NCBI RefSeq assembly: GCF_963378095.1
Contig: NZ_OY726397.1
Coordinates: 5,146,001 to 5,210,000, forward strand
DNA from: Mycolicibacterium sp. MU0053
GTDB lineage: Bacteria > Actinomycetota > Actinomycetes > Mycobacteriales > Mycobacteriaceae
Reading direction: 5' to 3'
DNA length: 64,000 nt
The translations under genes were made by a program, and so were the position numbers. The notes beneath the pieces were generated by a model, which saw nothing but the letters and a program-made list of their open reading frames with translations, ran no database searches and had not been told where the DNA came from. Position 1 is the stretch's first letter. The number at the start of each line of letters is the position of its first letter. This document shows, piece after piece, positions 58,242 to 64,000 of the stretch.

Positions 58242-58885
58242 ATCCCGCCGGGCCGTTGCCGAGGCGAACCGCCGTCAGCGTCGGTACGTCGCGCCAAGAT
58301 CGCGCTGCCCAGCCAGTCCCGCAGAAAGCGTCGCAACTCCTCGCGGCTGCGCGACGCGTCATTTGGCGCGACGAAGAAGGACAGCATCACTCGCAGGGTG
58401 AATTCGACCAGGTCACGCTTGGCGGACTCGTCGTAGCCGTACTGCGCCCAGTCGACGTCGAAGCGCGCCAGCATCCGCAGCCCGAAGCCCTGCGCGGTTT
58501 CCGAGGCCACATCGCCGGTGTGGGCACCGCCGTACGACTCCGACAGCAACGTGCCCAGATGCGGGGTGCGCGCCACCTCCTCCAGGGCGAACAGCACGCC
58601 CTCGACCATCGCATCGGCCGGGTCGGTGATGCCTTGCACCGCCGCGGCGAGCTGATCGAGGAACCCGTCGACCGACGCGAACGCCGCGGCCTTCATCACC
58701 GCGTCGGCAGTCGGGAAGTACCGGTAGACGGTCTGCCGGATGACCCCCAGTTCGGCGGCGACATCGGCGATGCTGACCGCCGCTCCGCGCTGAGCGATCA
58801 GTTTGACCGCGGCGGCGACAATCCGCTCGGCGGCCTCTTCGTCGTTGCCCGGCGGATCCCCGACCCAGCCGCGTCTGCGCGCCAC
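58232..58885 (-). CDS. TetR-family regulator
   Basis: The 217-residue protein starts at GTG 58885, 6 bp after AAGGAG. The helix-turn-helix is clear (IVAAAVKLIAQRGAAVSIAD, then VAAELGVIRQTVYRYFPTAD, about residues 23-63). The C-terminal helical ligand domain is typical (ASVDGFLDQLAAAV, LDVDWAQYGYDES). It immediately precedes the GH6 gene in the same direction and may regulate it. Confidence 0.9.
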   Translation of the reverse strand: MARRRGWVGDPPGNDEEAAERIVAAAVKLIAQRGAAVSIADVAAELGVIRQTVYRYFPTADAVMKAAAFASVDGFLDQLAAAVQGITDPADAMVEGVLFALEEVARTPHLGTLLSESYGGAHTGDVASETAQGFGLRMLARFDVDWAQYGYDESAKRDLVEFTLRVMLSFFVAPNDASRSREELRRFLRDWLGSAILARRTDADGGSPRQRPGGIGA

Positions 58886-58955
58886 ACACAACTCCTTGAC
58901 CTGAACCGACCCGCAGTTTAAACGCCGGAGGCAAGGCGAGGTCGAGAAGCCGGCG

Positions 58956-60125
58956 CTAGACCAGGTCCGGTTCCACCTGGGGTGCGGGCACGCTGGCCCG
59001 CGCCACAGACCGATGGGCCGCCACCGCCGACGCGAGTGTCACCGCGGCGATGGCAAAGCACATCAGCGTGTACCACAGGCTGCCGATCGGATCGCCGTTG
59101 GCGGTCACGCCCTCGACAGCACCGAAATAGGACGGCAACGCCGCGATCCACAGCACCGCCATGACCGCGAGGTACACCCCGGCGTAGCCGAATATGATTC
59201 CCGGCGAATGCGGTTGGTTTGCCGCCAGGTCGTCATTGACACCGCTGCGCAGTCGGCGCCACTGCATGACGAAGACGGCGATCGCAACGCCGGCGACGAC
59301 CACGAGTTCGGCGGCGTAGGCCACGCCGATCACGGTGGTGCTACCGGTGATGGCGCCGGAGACGGTGGCGGGCAGCGGCAGCAGCGCGGTACCGATCGAG
59401 GCGAGCACACCGATCACGAGCGTGCGCCAAATCAGTTGGCCGGCCGAGAAACTCCGCCCCGCATCGACGTGGCGGCCGACGAAGAACTGCACGCAGAACG
59501 CCAGCGACATCGGCCATAGTGCGGCGAACACCACGACGCTGGGCAGCGGCACCGCGTCGAGGAACGGTTGGTTCATCGGGTGATCCAGCGTCCACTCCCA
59601 CCACCGCAGTTGCGGGCCGAGGTGGTCGAAGATCTCGTAGAACGCGTGGTGGACGAAGCCGACGCAGACGGCGCCGATCAGCGTGCCGTAGCGGCGGAAG
59701 ATTCCCAGGGTGCGGACGATCTCGAACGCGATGGTGGCCATGATGGGGTAGATCGCGATGATGTACAGCGGCAGTCTGCCCCAAAGGAATTCGACCGTGA
59801 ACACGTTGTGGGCGAACATCGTGTCGACGTGTTCGCTGATACCGAAGGCGGCCGGGAAGTACAACGGCGGTTCGATGATCAGCAGATAGGCGATCGCCCC
59901 GATCCACAGCACGAGGTTGGTCGGGTCGTTGTGCCGGCGCAACCGCGCGATCGCGTATGCCAGCGCAACGAGCGCGCCGATCACGATCAGAAGCTCGAGG
60001 ACCGGTAGCGTCCAATTCTCCAGCGCCAGGGGATTGCGGAGTTCGAACAGGCCGCCGGCTTCTTCACAGGTGAACCCCAGCCGGGTAGCCAAACCCTCGA
60101 AGGTGGACGCGCACAGATCAGACAT
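58956..60125 (-). CDS. Polytopic membrane protein, function unknown
   Basis: The 389-residue protein starts at ATG 60125, overlapping the previous gene's end by 8 bp. It has about nine or ten hydrophobic segments (for example LLIVIGALVALAYAIA, LVLWIGAIAYLLIIEPPLYF, TLIGAVCVGFVHHAFYEIFD) with a conserved charged loop HHAFYEIFDHLGPQLRWWEW. The C-terminus is cytoplasmic and Pro-rich. I do not recognise a transporter family. It is cotranscribed with a PF10118-type hydrolase, so it may handle a substrate or product of it. Confidence 0.78.
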   Translation of the reverse strand: MSDLCASTFEGLATRLGFTCEEAGGLFELRNPLALENWTLPVLELLIVIGALVALAYAIARLRRHNDPTNLVLWIGAIAYLLIIEPPLYFPAAFGISEHVDTMFAHNVFTVEFLWGRLPLYIIAIYPIMATIAFEIVRTLGIFRRYGTLIGAVCVGFVHHAFYEIFDHLGPQLRWWEWTLDHPMNQPFLDAVPLPSVVVFAALWPMSLAFCVQFFVGRHVDAGRSFSAGQLIWRTLVIGVLASIGTALLPLPATVSGAITGSTTVIGVAYAAELVVVAGVAIAVFVMQWRRLRSGVNDDLAANQPHSPGIIFGYAGVYLAVMAVLWIAALPSYFGAVEGVTANGDPIGSLWYTLMCFAIAAVTLASAVAAHRSVARASVPAPQVEPDLV

Positions 60126-61071
60126 CAGCGGCCTGCTTCCACTCGATCTTGTCGTTGTCGTCGGCGGTGTACCACCGGGTGACGTCGTAGCCCGCGTCGT
60201 AGCGATCGAACCAGACCTGGGCCAGTTCGGGCAGCTTTTCGTGCGCGGGGTTGTGCCCCGGGATCTGGCTGCGGACAACGCCTATCATCGCCGCCAGTTG
60301 GTCCCGAACCGGTAGGTGCCCGAAGGCGTTGCCGAACGGGCCGTCGTTCCCGGCCTTGACGAACGGCAGCTTCTGCAGCACAGCCTTCTTGCGCCGCTGC
60401 ATCCCGAAGGTGGAGATGGCGTCGACCTTGCGGTCCTGCACCGGGATGTACTTGTTGAAATCGTCGCAGGCCAGCTGGATCACCGACCACACGTGTCGGA
60501 AGATACTGGGGGCCACCCGCATTCGGTACCACGGCTGGTCGACAACCTCGTCGTAGATCAGCAACGCGGAACTACGGTGCTCGACCTCCTCGACGAAGTG
60601 CCACAGGAACAGGGAGGCCACCCTGTCGTCTCCCGGCGCGAACAGGGTGTCGTCGTGGTCGAGCATCAACTTGAACACCGGCGTGAAGGTGGCCTCCAGG
60701 TCGGCGGTGTAGGCCAACCGGTACTTCAACGGGGTGTTGGCGGTCATGTCGTCGAAGGACCCGATGACCTTGTCGTAGGTGTCCTGAAGTTGCGGATACG
60801 CCTTGATCAGGCCCTTGGCATGCTGGCGGTGGGCCATCGCGTGTTGGCCCTCCTGCCGCACGAACGCGTCGGCCTCTTCGGCTATTGCCGGGTCCTTGAT
60901 CAGCGGCATGGCCTCGGTGATCATCCGCCCGATCATCTTCTCGAAACCGATGGCCAGGAAGGATACCGCGTTGGCCATTCCGGAGAAGGCCGGGTTCGCC
61001 TCGTTCCACAGGAAGGGCACCGGGTGGTTCGCGAACGCGAAACGCATCTTGCGGACGATCAGATCCGTCAT
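60118..61071 (-). CDS. Metal-dependent hydrolase-like protein (PF10118 type)
   Basis: The 317-residue protein starts at ATG 61071 (MTDLIVRKMRFAF). It is helical with conserved His/Glu pairs that look like a dimetal site: FVRQEGQHAMAHRQHAK near residue 75, FLWHFVEEVEHRSSALL near 153, and further histidines. This fits the PF10118 'metal-dependent hydrolase' family, common in mycobacteria, whose reaction is not known to me; the four-helix E/H pattern also recalls ferritin-like diiron proteins. It is the first gene of a two-gene operon with the membrane protein. Confidence 0.82.
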   Translation of the reverse strand: MTDLIVRKMRFAFANHPVPFLWNEANPAFSGMANAVSFLAIGFEKMIGRMITEAMPLIKDPAIAEEADAFVRQEGQHAMAHRQHAKGLIKAYPQLQDTYDKVIGSFDDMTANTPLKYRLAYTADLEATFTPVFKLMLDHDDTLFAPGDDRVASLFLWHFVEEVEHRSSALLIYDEVVDQPWYRMRVAPSIFRHVWSVIQLACDDFNKYIPVQDRKVDAISTFGMQRRKKAVLQKLPFVKAGNDGPFGNAFGHLPVRDQLAAMIGVVRSQIPGHNPAHEKLPELAQVWFDRYDAGYDVTRWYTADDNDKIEWKQAADV

Positions 61072-61184
61072 GGCCGACCCCTCATCGCGCGTTGCCGGTG
61101 GCAACGGTCATCAACATACAACAAGACACTATTCCGTCTGACTGTATGATGACAAGTCCCGGGGTGCCGCCTGCCGCCCCCGGC

Positions 61185-61943
61185 CTAGTCGTCCCAGCCC
61201 ATCGAGAACACCTCGAACGTCGTCGCGTGCGTCACGGCCATCCGCTCCCCCGCCTGCCGGGACGCTTGCCCCAGGAATTCGGCGGGATCGAACTGCGCCC
61301 AGCCCAATCCCTCGATGTAGGCCCGGTGCGCCCGCAACGACTCCACGCCCAGCTCAAAGGTTTCGGTGATGTCGACGCCGTGCCCCGAGTCCGGGGAACC
61401 GGCCGCCCAGACCTCGGTCACCCCGCCCCACGGCTCAAGGCTGCCGTCGAGTTGCTCGGCGAAGATCCACCGATTACCGGCGTCGCGGACCGCGTCCAGC
61501 GTGGCCTTTCCGGTGGCGATGTGGTCGGCCTGGTTCAGTGCGCGGCCACCCCAGCCCTCGCGGAAGTTGTTGGTGATGACGATGTCCGGGCGGTGCCGTC
61601 GCACCTCGGCCGCGATCACCCGGCGCAGCGGCACACCGTATTCCAGGATGCCGTCCGGCAGCCTCAAGAAATCCACGGTGTCCACGCCAACGATGCGGGC
61701 GGATGCGACCTGCTCGGCCTCGCGGGTGGCGGCGCATTGTTCGGGATGCATGCCGTCGATGCCGGCCTCCCCGCTGGTCACCATGCAGTAGACGACGCGC
61801 TTGCCCTGCCGGGTCCAGCGCGCCACCGCCGCCGCGGCGCCGAACTCCATGTCGTCGGGGTGGGCGACCACGCACAGCGCGCTGTCCCAGTCCTCGCGGA
61901 CGGGCTGCAATGCGGGCGTCGAACGATCATCACCGAGAGGCAT
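61185..61943 (-). CDS. PIG-L/LmbE-family N-deacetylase
   Basis: The 252-residue protein has the metal-binding motif CVVAHPDDMEFG (AHPDD near residue 27), the second site in SGEAGIDGMHPEQCAATRE, and a later histidine in NQADHIATGKA. The family includes MshB and Mca of mycothiol metabolism and GlcNAc deacetylases, all zinc-dependent. Sequence context does not decide the substrate; MshB is about 300 residues and Mca about 290, so a distinct member is likely. It is divergent from the EamA transporter across 40 bp. Confidence 0.88.
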   Translation of the reverse strand: MPLGDDRSTPALQPVREDWDSALCVVAHPDDMEFGAAAAVARWTRQGKRVVYCMVTSGEAGIDGMHPEQCAATREAEQVASARIVGVDTVDFLRLPDGILEYGVPLRRVIAAEVRRHRPDIVITNNFREGWGGRALNQADHIATGKATLDAVRDAGNRWIFAEQLDGSLEPWGGVTEVWAAGSPDSGHGVDITETFELGVESLRAHRAYIEGLGWAQFDPAEFLGQASRQAGERMAVTHATTFEVFSMGWDD

Positions 61944-61982
61944 GCGGCGAGCATCCCACCCGTGCGGCAGAGTGATCAATCG

Positions 61983-62843
61983 ATGGGTGTCGTCCTCGCT
62001 CTGCTGTCCGCCTTGGGCTACGGAATCTCCGATGTCTTCGGTGGGCTGGCGTCGCGGCGCATCTCGCCGGTGCGGGTGGCCCTGATCGGGCAGGTTGCCG
62101 GCCTCTGCGCCGCCGCGGTGGCACTGCTGGTCGTCGCGGCCGCGTCGCCGGCGGGGGCGGACCTGGTGTGGGGCGCGTGCTCGGGTGTCGGCACCGGACT
62201 CGCCATGGTCTTCCTGTTCCGCGGCCTGAGTCGCGGGGCGATGTCGGTGGTGGTGCCGGTCAGCGCCGTCGGCGGCGTGGCGTTGCCGGTGCTGGTCACG
62301 GCCGCGTTCCTCGGCGAACGGCCACCGGCACTGGCCTGGGTCGGCGTGCTGCTCGCGTTGCCGGCGTTGTGGTTCATCAGCGGCGGCTCGGATCGGTCCG
62401 GGACGGTGCAGCGCGCCGCGGTGTATGACGGCCTCGGGGCCAGCGGCGGCATCGCACTGCAGTACCTGTGCCTCGCGCAGGCCGATGCGTCGGCGGGCCT
62501 GTGGCCCATCCTCACCGGACGCGCCGCGGCCGTCGCCGCGGTCCTGGTCGCCGCGGTGACCTTCATGCGCCACCGCGGCCCGCGCGCCACCGCGACGTCG
62601 CCAGTGGCCGCGCGCCCGTTCACGTTCAGCGTCGCCGCCGGCGTGCTGGCCGCCGCCGCCCTGGCCGCCTACCTCTATGCCCTGCGCACCGAGTTCGTCA
62701 CGGTCACAGTGGTATTGGCCTCGCTATACCCGGTGGTGCCGGTGATCGTCGGGCTCGCCTTCCTCGGCGAGCGGCTCCGCACCTCCCAGGTAGCCGGGCT
62801 GGCGGGGGCACTGGCGGCGGCGATCCTCATCGTCGTGGCCTAG
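61983..62843 (+). CDS. EamA-family (DMT superfamily) transporter
   Basis: The 286-residue protein has ten hydrophobic segments in two EamA repeats. GVVLALLSALGYGISDVFGG starts the first; the first repeat ends with LALPALWFISGG and the second with GLAGALAAAILIVVA. The motif AFLGERPP, repeated as AFLGERLR, is the EamA hallmark. Such proteins export amino acids, nucleosides or drugs. It is divergent from the PIG-L gene across 40 bp, so the two may share regulation. Confidence 0.9.
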   Translation: MGVVLALLSALGYGISDVFGGLASRRISPVRVALIGQVAGLCAAAVALLVVAAASPAGADLVWGACSGVGTGLAMVFLFRGLSRGAMSVVVPVSAVGGVALPVLVTAAFLGERPPALAWVGVLLALPALWFISGGSDRSGTVQRAAVYDGLGASGGIALQYLCLAQADASAGLWPILTGRAAAVAAVLVAAVTFMRHRGPRATATSPVAARPFTFSVAAGVLAAAALAAYLYALRTEFVTVTVVLASLYPVVPVIVGLAFLGERLRTSQVAGLAGALAAAILIVVA

Positions 62844-62898
62844 AAGAGGGCCGCGGAAGCCCCGGGGCGCGGTCGCACCGATCGCGTCGTCGAGGTGG

Positions 62899-63423
62899 TC
62901 ACACCGTGATCCCGGCGGCGCCGAGCGTGCGCTCCAGGGCCTCGACGTACTCGCTGGTGCCGTTGAACGGGCCGTGCACACCGATCGCCACATCGAGGAA
63001 GGCGCTGTACTCGTCGTTGACGTGGGTCTCCCACCGGGTCAACTGTCCGTCATCGTTGGTCTGGATGAAGCTGTAGGAGTAAAAGCCCATCTTCACACCG
63101 TCTTTGGTGTGGCCCTCCCAGCGCGTCTTCATCGTCACACCGTTGCTGGCTGGCCAGTAATCGAAACCGGCCGGCTTCCAATCCGGGAAGGTCAGCGAAT
63201 AGGCCTTGGCCTCCATGGTCGAGGCCCGAGCGGTGTCGGTGGGAAACTCGCTGAACGGGAACACCTGATCACCGGTGAAGTACGGCGACACATACACACC
63301 GTCGTCGGCGAACCTCCACGCATCGGCGAAGGCAGCGCCGTCCTTGACGCCCTCGTTCAGGTAGGCGTCGCGGTAGGCCTCCGCCATCCGGGTGTGGTGG
63401 GCGATGCGTTCTTCCAGATTCAC
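62899..63423 (-). CDS. NTF2/SnoaL-like protein
   Basis: The 174-residue protein starts at GTG 63423, 7 bp after AGAAGGA. The pattern (HHTRMAEAYRDAYLNEGVKD, then AFADAWRFADDGVYVSPYFT, and late QLTRWETHVNDEYSAFLDVA) is NTF2-like. The N-terminal pair of His and the Asp-rich segment could form an active site, but no reaction can be assigned. Upstream lies a decayed TetR-type gene pointing away, whose product might once have regulated this gene. Confidence 0.8.
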   Translation of the reverse strand: MNLEERIAHHTRMAEAYRDAYLNEGVKDGAAFADAWRFADDGVYVSPYFTGDQVFPFSEFPTDTARASTMEAKAYSLTFPDWKPAGFDYWPASNGVTMKTRWEGHTKDGVKMGFYSYSFIQTNDDGQLTRWETHVNDEYSAFLDVAIGVHGPFNGTSEYVEALERTLGAAGITV

Positions 63424-63640
63424 TTCGGCGTCCTTCTTCTCGGGGGAGCAGGGGGTAGCGCACAAGTCAGCAGAGCTGACGTCCGGCGAGGGCCTGCCGG
63501 ACGCGCGGAGCGCGTCGACTCCACGAGTGTGACGGGCCTCACGATACACGGGTGCATCGCGGATACAAGTATGCATAAAGTGGTCGACGCCACACCTGCG
63601 GCGGAGCGCGGACGCCGCGGGCTCTCGGCTCGGGCGCGTG

Positions 63641-63836
63641 ATGGAGGATGCTCCGGTGGTGGAACGCTGGACCGAGGAGCGCCGCGCCGAGCAGCTACGC
63701 CAGCTGCTTCTCGACGCGGCGGAGGAAGTCTTTGCCCGCAAGGGCTGACCGGGGCGGCGCTGGAGGAGATGCCGACACCGCCGGGGTCACCCGCGGTGCG
63801 ATCTACTCTCAGTTCGGCGCGAAAGAGACCCGACGA
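63641..63836 (+). pseudogene. TetR-family regulator remnant with two frameshifts
   Basis: From ATG 63641 the frame encodes MEDAPVVERWTEERRAEQLR and LLLDAAEEVFARKG, a typical TetR N-terminus, then hits TGA at 63747. One base shifted, the sequence continues TGAALEE; shifting again, it gives ADTAGVTRGAIYSQFGAKE, the rest of the helix-turn-helix. Two single-base deletions (near 63747 and 63769) explain this. No ligand-binding domain follows; another stop comes at 63836. It is a broken gene unless there is a sequencing error. Confidence 0.75.
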
Positions 63837-63911
63837 TGAATTGTCGATCGCCACGTCGTCTCGCTGAGCTGCGCGGTCCGGTGCGTTCGGCCGCCCGCGC
63901 TGCCACTCGCG

Positions 63912-64000
63912 TCAGGCCGGTAGGTTGGCCTTCAACACGGCGAGCGCCTCGGTGCTGAGCCGGGCGAGTTCGTCGGCCTCGGCGGGTTCCAGTGCGGCCG
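63912..64000 (-). CDS. C-terminal end of an unidentified gene (5' end outside window)
   Basis: The frame ends at TGA 63912-63914 and is open to the window edge, giving AALEPAEADELARLSTEALA, then VLKANLPA. Twenty-eight helical, Ala/Leu-rich residues resemble the C-terminal dimerisation helix of MarR-type regulators, but the fragment is too short to identify. Confidence 0.45.
   Translation of the reverse strand, partial: AALEPAEADELARLSTEALAVLKANLPA

Noticed and set aside
1..64000. tRNA, rRNA, insertion sequences, attachment sites or phage genes
   Set aside because: I looked for these on both strands and saw none; a weak or degenerate tRNA could still be missed without a covariance search.

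Overview
The window is GC-rich actinobacterial DNA from a mycobacterium, most likely a fast-growing Mycolicibacterium-type environmental species. The evidence is a complete yrbE-mce operon, a mycobacterial-type L,D-transpeptidase, an F420-type PPOX enzyme, KshA/KshB/HsaA/HsaC/KstD-type steroid enzymes, frequent GTG starts and ATGA/GTGA gene overlaps. I saw no rRNA, tRNA, CRISPR array, phage or insertion sequence.

Layout. 1-2.6 kb: the end of a Rieske oxygenase alpha subunit, a small coupled helical protein, a TauD-type dioxygenase and a LuxR-type regulator. 2.7-10.5 kb: mostly housekeeping or conserved genes (an acyl-CoA synthetase, SelO, a PH-domain protein, TesB, a Val/Pro-rich secreted protein, an L,D-transpeptidase, a 46-residue basic protein, an AlaDH/PNT-like dehydrogenase). 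10.5-11.5 kb: a cobalamin riboswitch in front of a FhuF-like [2Fe-2S] protein.

11.5-39.7 kb is a large catabolic island that looks like a steroid (or steroid-like polycyclic) pathway. It holds three KstD-family flavoproteins, KshA and KshB, an HsaA-type flavin monooxygenase, an HsaC-type extradiol dioxygenase, an HsaD-type hydrolase, two Baeyer-Villiger monooxygenases, an acyl-CoA synthetase, an Old Yellow Enzyme-like reductase, two esterase-type hydrolases, SDRs and an NTF2-like protein. IclR and PadR regulators sit inside it, and a RES/Xre-type toxin-antitoxin pair is embedded in it. Several of its promoter regions share a motif resembling CCGCTGACCGGGACGGGAC about 40-75 bp before start codons. 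I did not find the AAC/GTT palindrome of KstR. This suggests a regulon separate from classical cholesterol catabolism.

40.3-49.5 kb is a complete yrbEAB-mceABCDEF lipid-import operon on the minus strand. 49.7-53.9 kb: an SDR, a secreted protein, a stress-type membrane protein, a PPOX enzyme, and an APH-like kinase divergent from a TetR across a perfect 25-bp palindrome. 53.9-57.1 kb: a second cobalamin riboswitch followed by a BtuC-BtuD-BtuF vitamin B12 importer. 57.2-64 kb: a secreted GH6 glycosidase with a TetR, a membrane protein with a PF10118-like hydrolase, a PIG-L deacetylase, an EamA transporter, an NTF2-like protein, a frameshifted TetR remnant and the end of one more minus-strand gene.

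Working together, the central island could remove side chains or esters (esterases, BVMOs, acyl-CoA synthetase), dehydrogenate ring A (KstD), hydroxylate C9 to open ring B (KshAB), and hydroxylate and cleave the resulting aromatic ring (HsaA/HsaC/HsaD types). The Mce system could import the lipid. The substrate is not determined by the sequence.
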